A stretch of DNA of 64,000 nt from Sorex araneus (GCF_027595985.1 NC_073306.1:98058926-98122925), one strand, 5' to 3'; positions 33,778 to 44,696 are shown, counted from the stretch's first letter. Program-made: numbers and translations. The notes: generated by a model not told the origin, from the letters alone.

Positions 33778-33978
33778 CACTGTAGCACTGTCATTCCGTT
33801 GTTCATCGATTTGCTCAAGCAGGCACCAGTAATGTCTCCATTGTGAGACTTGTTGTTACTGTTTTTGGCGTATTGAACACGCCACGGGTAGCTTGCCAGT
33901 CTCTGCCATGCGGGCGGGATACTCTCTGTAGCTTGCGGGCTCTCTGAGAGGGACAGAGGAATCGAACCCAGATAGGCT
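33778..33978 (-). mobile_element. SINE-R, 5'-truncated head
   Basis: Tail cactgtagcactgtcattcc to body; stops in the tRNA-like region (gaatcgaacccagataggc). The duplication ggcttgatattat / ggcttgatagtat (33765-33777, 33979-33991) has one difference. Confidence 0.9.
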
Positions 33979-34034
33979 GGCTTGATAGTATACAAATCAA
34001 ATATTTATTGATAATAAATCATATGGAAACTCCT

Positions 34035-34190
34035 TTATTTAAACATTGTGGCTTACAAAGTTATTTATGATACATTTGTTACAGGCATTCAATATTCCAA
34101 CACTAATCCCACTGTGACCTTCCCTCCATCATTGTAACCACCGCCCCTCCCCCCCGCCCTCATCCTGCCTTCTTACAGAGCAGGCACAAA
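34035..34190 (-). repeat. Old L1 3' end remnant
   Basis: gtggcttacaaagttattta, cattcaatattccaacacta and a C-rich tract, as at the end of antisense L1s. Confidence 0.5.
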
Positions 34191-34426
34191 ATAATTTATT
34201 TCATTTTTCTTGCTACAACTAAATGGAAAATGGAATTATTAAAAAAATAAAAGAAGAGTTGGAGGCCAGTCGAACCCTCGTACTCCCCTGATCCCGGCTC
34301 ACCATCTGGCTCTGGATGACGTGCGAAAGCACGCCAGGCATGGAATTCTGAGTGTGACCCTTGCTGGAGCTCTGCGCATGATTCCTGCTGGACATCACTG
34401 GCTGCTTTGCGGGATTAAGACAGAGT

Positions 34427-34586
34427 TGCGGGACTGGAAAAATAGCACAGCGGGTAGGGCGTTTGCCTTGCACGCGGTCGACCCCGATTCAATTCCCAGC
34501 ATCCCATATGGTCCCCTGAGCACCGCCAGGGGTGATTCCTGAGTGCAGAGCCAGGAGTAACCCCTGTGCATCGCCAGGTGTGACCC

Positions 34587-34613
<27 letters not shown>
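34427..34613 (+). mobile_element. SINE-A in composite B
   Basis: 10-bp duplication aagacagagt (34417-34426, 34614-34623). Near-consensus, A tail of about 25, so younger than its host. Confidence 0.93.
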
Positions 34614-34617
<4 letters not shown>

Positions 34618-34710
34618 CAGAGTGGGGTCGGCAGGGCGAAGAAAAGCTGCAGCGGCCACAGCATCACCACCTCCCCTGCCGGGCCAAGTCACAACACCAT
34701 CCCATCGAGC

Positions 34711-34916
34711 ATGGAACAGTGACAGTAGTGCGCACAAAGGCTTATCTACACTGAAGGACGCTGTCCGCCAACCACCAAGTGACTTGGGACTCGGCACAGA
34801 TGTTCGGCCTGGCACAGACCCTATGCGATGGGATCTTGCTGTACCAGCTATTCAACAACCTCTGGGCGCGCTCCTTCAACCTCAAGGATATCAACCTGAG
34901 GCCGCAGATGCCCCAG
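34711..34916 (+). pseudogene. VAV3-like exon 1, with start codon and splice-donor boundary
   Basis: ATG at 34711 is followed by ATG GAA CAG TGA ..., where Vav proteins read MEPW/MEQW, so the Trp codon is now a stop. From about 34779 the frame reads TWDSAQMFGLAQTLCDGILL, then YQLFNNLWARSFNLKDINLR, PQMPQ. WDSAQVFDLAQTLRDG is, from memory, the VAV3 form. The exon edge is CAG at 34914-34916, followed by GC in place of GT. The length of 206 nt against the expected 204 implies small indels. This is a fuller copy than the one at 1114 and shows the captured piece included the translation start. Confidence 0.7.
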
Positions 34917-35210
34917 GCGTGTCCCGAAGACACAGGCAAGTGCGTGTTGTCAGCCTGCAAATTGTTACAGCAAGCCAGTCTCAGGAGCTTACATTGGTAG
35001 ACTGGGAACACCTGCAGGGACCATTAGAGAGTGCCTCTATTTCCTTCTCCCCCACAACTCTGGAGAGTCTGGCAAACTACTGAGGGTATCCCGCCCGCAG
35101 GGCAGAGCCTGGCAAGCTACCTGAGACCTACTAAATATGACAACAGTAGCAAAAGTGGGTCTCATTTCCCTAACCCTGCAGGAGTCTCCAGCTGAGTTGG
35201 GAAGGACGAG

Positions 35211-35584
35211 AGGGCTTGCACCAAGCAGACGGCGTGCAAGTCAGCGGGCGGGAAGGCGCCCCGCAAGCAGCTGGCCACCAAGGCGGCCATGGGCGGTGTG
35301 AAGCCGCACCGCTACTGCCCTGCACCATGGCGCCGCTCCCAGAAGGCCACCGAGCTGCTCATCCACAAGCTGCCGTTCCAGCGGCTGGTGCACGAGATCG
35401 TGCAAGACTTCAAGACAGACCTGCGCTCCCAGAGCTCGGCTGTCACGGTGCTGCAGGAGGCGTGCGAAGCCTATCTGGTGGGGCTCTTTGAGGACACCAG
35501 CCTCTGCGCCATGCACGCCTAGCGCGTCACCATTATGCCCAAGGACATCCAGCTGGCCCGCCGCATCCATGAGAGAGGGCATAA
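35211..35584 (+). pseudogene. Histone H3 retropseudogene
   Basis: Intronless. From 35214 it reads [25 protein letters not shown], then (after a loss of about seven codons) GGVKPHRY, and later [71 protein letters not shown]. Cys in QEACEAYL points to a replication-dependent H3.1-like parent. Breaks: start ATG is AGG, two internal deletions, a TAG at 35520-35522 in place of Lys, and one missing base near the end before the original TAA (35582-35584). It sits inside the SINE-R body; I see no clean target duplication. Confidence 0.88.
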
Positions 35585-35698
35585 AGTTTACAATGCTAAA
35601 ATCTCAGGGCTGGGACAAACGGAGAAGCTACTGGCACCCGCTCAAGTAAATCCATGATTAACGGGATGACAGTGCTACAGTGCTACTTCCGTAAAAGA

Positions 35699-36219
35699 AA
35701 AATTGTGAAAATTGTTATATCTCCCCATGGAGTCATTAAATGCTTGTCTGAATGTTTACTGAGCTGTTCTTGCTAGTTGAGCCTTCTGTGTTAATGTTTT
35801 TGTTTATTGAGCTTAGTTGACTTCTAAGTTACCTTTAATTTGGTGTGTCTCTACTATGATGTCAGTATTGTAGGATTTGGAGGTGTTGCTTCAGAAACTC
35901 CAGAATATTTATTTGGGCCATGAGTTTACATGGCAGCAGCTGTGAAATGTGGATGTGGCTGCTGGGGCCTCTGAAGGGGGGTAGGGAGGTAGGCTTCTCA
36001 CCCCCACTGTGAGAAGACTCCAGAGATCTCAGCCTGAAGACTGGTTTACTGGAATTTTTAGCAGTTTGGCGTCTCAGAGAGCGTAGCCATACAGTGGAGT
36101 TGGGCCATTGTCAAGGCGACAGCCATGGGGTGTGAGTGCGGCTCTGGGGCTGCCACAGGGTGGGGATTCAACCTTTCCCACTCCTCAGGGAGCCCCAAAG
36201 TTTTCAGCCTAGAGACCGC
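35699..36219 (+). repeat. Unclassified interspersed repeat, second copy
   Basis: Parallel to 31186-31306 and 33274-33560; see that entry. It continues after the L1 at 37077-37170 (ctgggccgatggatgag versus cagggtcagtgggtgag). Confidence 0.5.
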
Positions 36220-36235
36220 TGTACCTGTGAATTTT

Positions 36236-36453
36236 ATTTTATTTTATTTTTTATTAGTGAGTCACCATGAGGGTACAGTAACAGATTTATACATTTTCAT
36301 ACTTGTGTTTCCCTCATACAATGTTCGAGCACCCCTTCCTCTACCAGTGTCCATTCTCCACCACCAGTGAACCCAGTATCCCTCCCACCTCCCAATCCCA
36401 TCCCCCCTCTCCCCGCACGCCCCCTGCCTCTGTGGCACGGCATTCCCTTTTGT

Positions 36454-36534
<81 letters not shown>

Positions 36535-37060
36535 TTTGGGTGTTGTGGTCCGAAATAGGGGTATTGAGTGGCCATCGTGTTCAATCTATAGTCTACTTTC
36601 AGCATGCATCTTCCCTCCAGAGTGGGTCCTCCAACCAGAGCTTAATGTTCCCTTCTCTATCTGAACTGCCTTTTCCCCCAGAATGTGAGGCCAGCTTCCA
36701 AGCCATGGAGCCAACCTCCTGGTACTTATTTCTACTATTCTTGGGTGTTAGTCTCCTACTCTGTTATTTTATATTCCACAGATGAGCGCAATTTTTCTAT
36801 GTCTGTCTCTCTCTTTCTGACTCATTTTGCTTTCCATGTTGATCCACTTATATTCAAAATTCATTACTTCATCTTTTCTAACAGCTGCATAGTATTCCAT
36901 TGTGTAGATGTACCAAAGTTTCTTTAACAAGTCATCTGTTCTCCAGCATTCGGGTTTTTTCCAGGTTCTGGCTATTGTAAACAGTGCTGCGATGAACATA
37001 TAAGTGAAAATGTCATTTCGACTATACTTTTTTGCTCCTCTGGGATATATTTCCAGAAGT
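36236..37060 (-). mobile_element. L1 3' end with 16-bp duplication
   Basis: tgtacctgtgaatttt at 36220-36235 and 37061-37076, exact. Antisense, from the A-rich tail (ttattttattttttattag) through the 3' UTR to the end of ORF2 (antisense of [20 protein letters not shown] at about 36840-36910). Confidence 0.95.
36462..36532. repeat. (CT)n microsatellite in the L1 3' UTR
   Basis: About 35 CT units between ttgttctctctc and cttttgggtgttgtgg. Confidence 0.95.
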
Positions 37061-37209
37061 TGTACCTGTGAATTTTTGAGGCTTGTTGATCTCTTCTGAG
37101 ATTTAATAATGAGTCTGGAAAGCTGGGCCGATGGATGAGTTTACATGATGGCTGTTGTGGGATGTCAGGAAGTTTATTTTAAAGCAATTTTTAAAACAAG
37201 TTGAATAAA

Positions 37210-37810
37210 CCACATGGGGTTGTGACCCACAGTTTAAGATGGCAGGTCCTAGAAAACAAACAACCTAAGAGTTCTTTCTTTCTGGTATTTCTCTTCATCA
37301 GTAAGGTTTGATGGGCTCACTGTCATGAACCATATGTTCACTTTACATATACCTCATTGCTCTTCACCACTGACAGACCAGACTCTGAGGCTGGGCATGC
37401 AATTATTAGTAAACACTTGAAAGATCCACTGGCATGTGGGAGAAAATATTCAAATTTTATTTATCATTTTAATAAATTATTCTTGTTTTATAATGTACTA
37501 TAATTGTGTTATGTTTTGTGTTTTATAATAGATGTACATGTTGTTAAAATTCTGAATCAAGAGATAACTGTTTTAATTTTGAGAGGAATAGAAAGGATAA
37601 GGATGCTAAATTCCAGCTGATTATAATTGAGAGTTGTATTCACTATTTGACCTCCGATTATAAGACCAAACTAGTCTTCCCCCCAGTTGGAAATAACAAC
37701 AGCCTCTGCCTTGTTTGCATAAATTTGTGTATTCAAAATCCAATAAAATTATTGCCTATTCTGTTTTCCCTCTAATCAGTGCTACCCACCACATATGCAT
37801 ATATGCCTTC
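37210..37810. other. No gene; AT-rich sequence
   Basis: Nothing recognisable beyond a few weak repeat phrases. Confidence 0.35.
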
Positions 37811-37814
37811 ATTA

Positions 37815-37990
37815 TTTATTCACTTATTTTTGGTTTTTAGGGCACACTCTCTGTTGCTCAGGCCTTACTCCTAGATCTGTGTTCAGGGATTACTCCTGGT
37901 GGATTCTGGGGGGCACATGAAGTGCCTGTGTTCAAAACCAGGTCAACTGAGTTCAAGGCAAGTACCCTACCCACTGTACTTTGGTCCTAA
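37815..37990 (-). mobile_element. SINE-A, diverged
   Basis: ggtttttagggcacactctc to cctacccactgtactttggtc. Confidence 0.7.
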
Positions 37991-38389
37991 TGTGTAGTAC
38001 CTTTATACTAGTTTCAATTTCTGTAGATAATACATGTTGCTGTTTTGGTGTGATCACTGGCCCACCTGTGGTAACCCGAGGGTCCCCTGGTGCATTCAGG
38101 GGCCGATCACCATCTTCCCCAGCTGGCCAAAGGCAACGGATAAATTAAGGGGCCACAAACTGGTTGGTATTCAGTGGCCCTTATTCAAGTCTCACAGCAT
38201 GAGTTATAGAGAAATCATGAAGGGTTGGGCGTAGCAATAGGTGTGGTTGAACATTACCATAAACAATAAACAGATGTAAAGCCCTCCCTTGAGGATACCC
38301 AAGGGCAGAATTCCATCTAAGGGTGTATTGCTTTCTCCTTTCCTTAGCTAATAATCCATTTAAATGGTCATCTTAAATTTACTTCTTAA

Positions 38390-38565
38390 GGGGCTGGAGC
38401 AATAGCACAGCGGGTAGGGCATTTGCCTTGCACGTGGTCGACCCGGGTTCAAATCCCAGCATCCCATATGGTCCCCTGAGCACCACCACGAGTAATTCCT
38501 GAGTGCAGAGCCAGGAGTAACCCCTGTGCATGGCTGGATGTGACCCCAAAAGCAAAAAAAAAAAA
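38390..38565 (+). mobile_element. SINE-A in LTR copy 4
   Basis: Near-consensus. Imperfect duplication aaatttacttcttaa (38375-38389) versus aaattactttttaa after the tail. Confidence 0.9.
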
Positions 38566-38808
38566 ATTACTTTTTAATAATATTTCTAGTCATTTTGTAT
38601 GGACACAGTAAGAAATATATTAAGATTAAACAGTGGCTCTTCCTGGGGACATCTCGCTATATATTGCAGATCACAGGCCAGCTTAGTCTTTCCTAACTCC
38701 AGCAGGGTTCTTGTTCAGTTAACTACTTCTAGGGTCATGATAGCGTTTGTTCCATGACTGTGCTCTTAACTCATTATACTTCTTATGGCACTTAGCCTGT
38801 CCGTTTTT

Positions 38809-38910
38809 TTTTTTTTTTTTTTTTTTTTTTGCCTTTTGGGTCACACCTGGCGATGCACAGGGGTTACTCCTGGCTCTGCACTCAGGAATCACCCCTGGCA
38901 GTGCTCAGGG
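38809..38910 (-). mobile_element. SINE-A, 5'-truncated, with 16-bp duplication
   Basis: Only the 3' half is present (T run, gggtcacacctggcgatgc to cagtgctcaggg). tagcctgtccgttttt / tagcttgtccgttttt at 38793-38808 and 38911-38926 shows this was truncated on insertion. Confidence 0.9.
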
Positions 38911-39423
38911 TAGCTTGTCCGTTTTTGACACCAGGGTAGCTTATGTCCTGGGTCCACCTAAGTCCCTCACCTGGACCCTCTTTTGGGATGTTTGGTACTA
39001 AGGGTAACTGTGGCTTAAATCGAATAAAAATGACAGATTCCCAAGAGTAAATATTATTCAGAGTCCATTGACTCCCAAGTCACAAAAGCATAACATTAAC
39101 TGTCTTCCTGTGTCTATACAAAAAGAACATTGCTCTAAAATAAACTATGCAAAGAACATAAAGGAAAGATAAAAGCACTATTTCACTTACATATACAAAA
39201 TCCAGAGCCCTCAGAAGAATCTGACTTTACAAGTTACAGGGTCTGATTCGGGGATATAAATGATTAACAGATAGGGGAAGAAGAGCACAAAGGCGAGGTT
39301 AAAGGCAAACACAGGATTGGAAGTGCCTGATGGAATTGGGTGTGCCTCAGGAGCACTGTGATGGGAGTAACTCAATAAACCTAAGCTTCCTTTGAGGAGT
39401 AAGGTCAATCCAAAGTTAAATAT

Positions 39424-39644
39424 CACTGTATTATTGTCACTGTCATCATGCTATTCATCGATTTGCTTGAGCGGGTGCCAGTAATGTCTCCATTTGTCCT
39501 AGCCCTGAGATTTTTAGCAGCCTCTCTTTACTTGTCCTTCCCAATGGCAGCATTGGAGGCTCTTTCAGGGTGAGGGGAATGAGACCCATCATTGTTACTG
39601 TTTTTGGCATATGAATACACTATGGGGAGCTTGCCAGAATTTGC
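39424..39644 (-). mobile_element. SINE-R, long-tail variant
   Basis: 11-bp duplication aagttaaatat (39413-39423, 39645-39655). Carries the roughly 85-base insert seen in long variants (cctagccctgagatttttag ... ctctttcagggtgagggga). Confidence 0.9.
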
Positions 39645-39754
39645 AAGTTAAATATAAAATGCTTTAAAAAAATAAATAACATGCTTAGAACTATAATCCA
39701 ATAAATACACACACATGGAATTGCAGAGTTAAAGGGAAGGTGCATTTCTAAGAT

Positions 39755-40706
39755 TTTTTATGGTTTTGGAGCCGATCCTGGAAGTACTCAGGGGTCCACT
39801 CCAAGCACAGTGCTTGGAGTAGCTTCTGGTGGTGCTGGGAGGACCATGCAGTGCTGGGGATAGGAGTAAGGGCTCTCACTCACAAAGCATGTGAGTGTTC
39901 TAGGCCTTTGAGTCATCTCCCTAGTCTTATTTCTAAGATTTTGAACACATTGATTTCTACAAGACTCACAATCTTGTAGAAGTCAGTCTTGGAGTCAGTT
40001 TTCTTGCATGCAGCCAACTAAGGGTTTGATTCCCTGGCATCCCATATGGTCCCCTGAGCCCACAAGGAAAGACCCCTGAGCATAGAGCCAGGAGTAAGCC
40101 CTGAGTATTGCCAGGGGTACCCCAGCTCCAAAATAAGTTTCTACAATCTTATGTTTCCTCTAATAGTTTGTATGTGAACTACAGAATTATAATTTCTAGA
40201 CATCTTTTCAAATTAGATCAATGAAAAAAACATTTCAATTTTACTGTGGTGGTGGGGGGGTCACAGTGGTGTTCACTGCTCACCGAATGCTGGGGTCACA
40301 GCCAGGGACCAGACACATGCAAGTCTTCTGCCCGCCACTTGAACTATATGCCCAGTGGGATTTTCTTTTCCTGTAGAAATGTGTTTTAATTTTCACACAA
40401 CTGCTTGTGTGCACATAAAAGAGAGAATTACCTCAAGTCCTCTGCAGTCTTTTTCCCCCTCTGAAAATCTCTTCCACTCTAGTCCAGGCACCCTTCAAAG
40501 AGTGCTTTAACCCATACAGAGAAAAGGAATTTTTGCAGGGAGGGGGTTGGTCCATACTCAGCAGTTCTCAGGGCTTGCTCTTGGCTCTACACTCAGGGAT
40601 TACTTCTGGTGTGCTTGGGGGACCATCTGGGAAGCTGGAGATAGAATCTGAGTTGGCTGCCTGCAAGGCAAACACTACCCAGTCAGTGTACTATTGCTCT
40701 GGCCCC
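39755..40706. repeat. Four diverged SINE-A copies
   Basis: About 39755-39930 (-), 39995-40135 (+; catcccatatggtcccctga, then ggagtaagccctgag), 40245-40360 (-) and 40545-40706 (-; ctctacactcagggattact to tactattgctctggcccc). Confidence 0.6.
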
Positions 40707-40887
40707 AAAAGTCATTTTTTTTTTTACTTGTGCTTTAATTTGCATGTTATGGCTACTAATAAAGTTAATTTTTTCTACATTTATTAGCCATTTAAATGTT
40801 ATCTTTTGTAAATTTTCCACTTTAATCTATTTTTTTCTTTTGAGGTATTTTAATGGAATTTTAGTTGAAAATTCTTTTTTTTTTCTT

Positions 40888-41053
40888 TTTGGGGCTCACC
40901 TGGGATACACAGTTACAAACCTGTTCATGGTTGGATATGTCATGCAGTGGTCCAACACCCAGCCCTCCACCAGTGTGCATTTCCCAGCAGTGGGAACCAG
41001 TGTCCCCAGGTTCCCTCCTACCACCCCCAGTTCCCTCCCCACCACCATCTTCT

Positions 41054-41085
<32 letters not shown>

Positions 41086-41200
41086 CCCCTCCCTCCCTCC
41101 CTCCCTCCCTCCCTCCCTCCCTCCCTCCCTCCCTCCCTCCCTCCCCACTCTCCACTCTCCTTTTGTGCATGATGGTTGCAATACTAAGAGGAAGTTCAGT
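40888..41200 (-). mobile_element. Old L1 3' end
   Basis: ttacaaacctgttcatggtt, gtggtccaacacccagccct, then a pyrimidine array and ccttttgtgcatgatggttg, the L1 3' UTR order. Confidence 0.7.
41053..41146. repeat. (CT)n then (CCCT)n microsatellite
   Basis: About 26 bases of CT, ttt, then about 15 CCCT units. Again at the L1 3' UTR purine-tract position. Confidence 0.95.
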
Positions 41201-41692
41201 ATTTTTATCAGGATGGTACAGCTGGAGTGGCTTTTTTAACTGGGTGGCAGCTTTGCGGGTGGATGTGACTGCCGGGGCCAGCCAGAGGTTAGGATTGTCC
41301 TCTCTAGTACCCCTTTTCAGAGAGTTACTCAGCACTCCCCTGATTGACTTTTCATTGTTTTTCAGTGGGGGAGGGGGGCAGGATGGGGCAGCGGCTGGCT
41401 CGTGCTCAGGCGCAGAGCTGGTGTTCAGACTAGCTAGACAGACACCTTAGCCTCTGTTCTGACTCTCCAGCCCCCACCTACGTTTTCTAAAGGATCAAGG
41501 ATGAGACACAAGGATAAGAATGCACAAGGATAAATGTGTATCCTTTCATTTATCTATATTTCTCCTTATGTCCTACAACATAAAAGATACGTAAAGACAT
41601 TTCAAGCTTGAAATGATTAAGATTATTTATTTAAACAGACTATAGTGAGACAAGCACTGCACAGAGAAAATTAAGATAAGAAAGGATCATGT

Positions 41693-41880
41693 TGGGGCCA
41701 GAGCAATAGTACAACAGGTAGGGCGTTTGCCTTGCATGTGACCGACCAGGGTTCCATCCCTGGCATCCCATATGATCCCCTGAGCACTGCCAAAAGTAAT
41801 TCCTGAGTGTAGAGCTAGGAGTAACCCCTGAGCATCACTGGGCATGACCCAAAAAAGAAAAAAAGATGACCCCCCACCAC
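41693..41880 (+). mobile_element. SINE-A
   Basis: ttggggccagagcaatagta head to gggcatgacccaaaaaag. Moderately diverged. Confidence 0.85.
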
Positions 41881-42064
41881 CAAAAAAAAGGATCTTCTTA
41901 AAATCCAAATAACAAAAAATGGGGCCAGAGAGCTTAATGGGCTGGAGAGTAAGCACCACTTGGTGCCCCCCAAACAGCCAGGATTGACCCTCCAAGTTGA
42001 GTTAGGAGTAGCCTACAAGTTCAGTTAGGAGTAGTCCAAAACAAACAAGCAACATGACAAACAA

Positions 42065-42100
42065 GGGCTGGAGCAATAGTGCAGCAGGTAGTGTGTTTCT
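42065..42100 (+). repeat. SINE-A head fragment
   Basis: gggctggagcaatagtgcag, then breaks at a junction with L1 sequence. Confidence 0.6.
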
Positions 42101-42540
42101 GCTCTCTCACTGACTCTTTCTCTTTCCTTTTAGGCGCCGTGGTGTGCAATATTATTACCGAAAGTTAATCATGTATATCGCTTTAATTTCCTTTCAGCAC
42201 TTGGATCTTGTCTAGAGAGAGCATTTCCAATTATCATTGTCAGAGTGGTCCCTTCTCTGTCCTGACTGCACTCCCCGAGCTTGTGGCAAGCTTCCTACCA
42301 TGGACCAGTCTCGTTGGCCTTTGGATTTCTGCTTTTCTGCTGTTTTGGGGTATTATTCTCCCGTTTTTTTTAAACATCCCACAAATGACTGTGCTCATTT
42401 TATGTCTGTCCGTCTCTTTCTGACTCATTTCACACAACACGATACTCTCCATGTCCACTTATGTATAAACAAATTTCATGACTTTATTTTTCCTAATGAT
42501 TGCATACTATTCTATTGTGTAGGTGTACCATATTTTTTCA
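42101..42540 (-). mobile_element. Old L1 3' UTR and ORF2 end
   Basis: cttttaggcgccgtggtgtg, tctttctgactcatttcaca, catactattctattgtgtag: the standard antisense order. Confidence 0.7.
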
Positions 42541-42564
42541 TCCAGAACACTTTATGGCTTGGCA

Positions 42565-42660
42565 GTTTGATGAGATTCAGTTGTGGAGCTGGGGATGAAA
42601 GCCAGGGTGGTCACATGCAAAGCAAGTGCCCTGCACACTGTACTACTGCTTTGACCCCTG
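42565..42660 (-). repeat. SINE-A fragment
   Basis: ggtcacatgcaaagcaagtg to gtactactgctttgacccc: the head half only. Confidence 0.6.
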
Positions 42661-42945
42661 CAGTATCTTCATCACACTTTTCTTTTTTGATAAATTTGGA
42701 AACAGACTTAATTCTCAACTTAAATTTTGTTTGAAGAGAAGTTTTGCCACAAATGCAGAAATGAAAGTCTTTGTTTGATTAAATTTATCTCATCCCCTTA
42801 GAGCTGTAGATTTGTTTCATTATATGTATTAGACAAGTTTCTAATAGCTATAACATTTTCAGAATCAGTTAAATTGGCTCATAAAATAACCTCTTTGTTT
42901 TCTGGGAGCTCCAGCACTGAGTCAGAGTTTATAAAACTGATCCAG

Positions 42946-43945
42946 AGTCTTGGGCTGGGGCTGGTACCGGCTCCGGCTCGCGCTCCGCCGAGATTCGAAC
43001 CGGGTGGCCATGTGTTTGCATGGAGGCTTTGCTGCTCAACGACCAAGATCCAGAGCCAGCTAGATTACTTCTGAACCCAGCAAGTGCTCGAAGCCGTGTC
43101 CCCAGACTGTGAACTAAGCTTTTACCCCACGTTGGCTAAGGGGGGAAATATCCTTCCTCCTTGGTTTTTCTTCCCTCTGGGGGGAAGCGGCGTGGTGTAC
43201 GCCATCTTATGGACGTTTAAACAGGTATGAACTTGGTGGCACGGGAAAAAAAAATGTGTTTTGAACTTGAAACAGCGGGATGCTTGGGCAGTCTCGGGCT
43301 GGGGCTGGTACAGGCACCGGATAGCGCTCCGCCGAGATTCGAACTGGGTGCCCATGCGTTTGCACGGCCGCTTTGCTGCTGAACGACCAATATCCAGAGC
43401 CAGCTAGATTACTTCTGAACCCAGCAAGTGCTTGCAGCCGTGTCCCCAAACTGTGAACTAAGCTTTTGCTTTATGCTGCCCCAGGAAGGGAAATGATGAA
43501 ATTTCCCACTTAAATCTCCGTGTACGTAATTACTAAAACACAGAAATCCTAACCCGCGCGGCCGCAGTAGCGACCTATTATCTCTTCATTCTCATTAGTG
43601 GAGAACTAATTATCAAATGTTTCCTTGTCAATAGGGCCATATTTTGGGGGTATAAACTCCAAGAAGAATAGTGAGTTCTGTGTTGAAATCCCAACAACAA
43701 TAGTGAGTTTTGGGTTGAAATATGGAATGTAATCAAGGTAAAGAGAAAATGAAGTGAATTTTATCAGTTATGGAGGTGGGGGTTGGGGGTGGGGGGTGGG
43801 AGGTGTACTGTTTTTTTCTTTTTTTTGGTGGTAGAATATGGGCACTGGTGTAGGGATGGGTGTTTGAGCATTGTATAACTGAGACATAAGCCTGAGAACT
43901 TTGTAACTTTCCACATGGTGATTCAATAAAATAAATAAAAAAAAC
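42946..43945 (+). mobile_element. L1-type 3' end with a tandemly duplicated module
   Basis: From about 43545 the sequence follows the L1 3' UTR (ggccgcagtagcgacctatt, aactccaagaagaatagtga, ggtaaagagaaaatgaagtg, cactggtgtagggatgggtg, tggtgattcaataaaataaa). 5' of it is a pair of direct repeats 344 bases apart (starting 42946 and 43290), similar over about 180 bases: gggctggggctggta, gctccgccgagattcgaac, gagccagctagattacttct. Whether the repeated module is part of the L1 3' UTR is inferred from aagcttagttcacagttt-like similarity (complement) with the L1 at 56336. Confidence 0.55.
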
Positions 43946-44106
43946 CCTGATCTAACAGATGCCAATGAACAGGTAACCAATGAATTTCTGTATAAAGCAG
44001 CAAGTCAGTGAGCTCTTAATCATTTTTAATACAAAATTGTCCAATCTGCTGTCTGCTGTTCAATGAATTTCTTCTGATTTTTCTAATGCCTCTATAAACA
44101 TTCACT

Positions 44107-44286
44107 CAGACTTTTTTTTTTTCTTTTTCGGGTCACACCCAGCAATGCACAGGGGTTACTCCTGGCTCTACACTCAGGAATTACTCCTGGTGGTGCTGAG
44201 AGACCATATGGGATACTGGGAATCGAACCTGGGTCGGCCACATGCAAAGCAAACACCATACCTGCTGTGCTATCACTCCAGCCCCT
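44107..44286 (-). mobile_element. SINE-A
   Basis: Full-length. Flanks cactcagactttt / cactgagattttt look like an aged duplication. Confidence 0.92.
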
Positions 44287-44696
44287 CACTGAGATTTTTG
44301 TAACTAAATGTTGATGATGAATGGCACAGTATACAGCAGAAATTCAGAACCACTTTTCCAAAATATGCACGAAGAGTTATGTAGTCCCCCTATCATCACA
44401 GAAACAACCTTCAGAAACAACTAAAAATGTATTACTCAAGGGGATTCCTTTTTATTTAAAAAAAATACTTTCACAATACATATCAATTGCCCATTAGTAT
44501 CTGTTTGCAAAATTTTAGCAAATAATTTTTGGCATGTCTTTCTTTTATGAATTACATGCATGCTGAAAGTAAGGCTTCATTTCCTGGCAAAGTTGACTCA
44601 TCAAGCTGTATAGAGAACTGGGAATTCTAAAGTATTCACACGACGAGTCTTCAATATCTTCAACTATTTCATTAATTCTTCTTTGCACTATATAAT

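Larger units (their letters stand above)
34260..35686 (+). mobile_element. Composite retroposon, copy B (5' module, VAV3-like exon 1, SINE-R body; carries SINE-A and histone H3 insertions)
   Basis: Order: GC-rich 5' sequence (from about 34260, edge uncertain; interrupted by a SINE-A), VAV-like exon 34711-34916, the shared linker with gactgggaacacctgcaggg, SINE-R body (from about 35050: ctggcaaactactgagggta), a histone H3 copy, then the remaining SINE-R tail (tgctaaaatctcagggctgg ... acgggatgacagtgctacag). It shares linker and SINE-R with copies A and C. The tail ends in two agtgctac repeats. Confidence 0.65.
38040..39670 (-). mobile_element. LTR-1 family, copy 4, with three SINE insertions
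   Basis: Matches copies 1 and 3: ctggggacatctcgctata, gcagggttcttgttcag, gtcctgggtccacctaagtc, ggtactaagggtaactgtgg, caagtcacaaaagcataaca. Ends are less clear: the right end is diverged after the SINE-R at 39424. Confidence 0.65.

Noticed and set aside
34532-35083. 183-codon open frame across a SINE tail and the VAV-like exon
   Set aside because: Starts in SINE sequence, passes through a poly(A) as poly-Lys and reads the VAV-like part in a different frame; a chance frame.
35208-35580. gagagggc on both sides of the H3 copy as a target-site duplication
   Set aside because: The right-hand copy is the H3 gene's own C-terminal codons (GAG AGG GC), so the match is likely coincidence.
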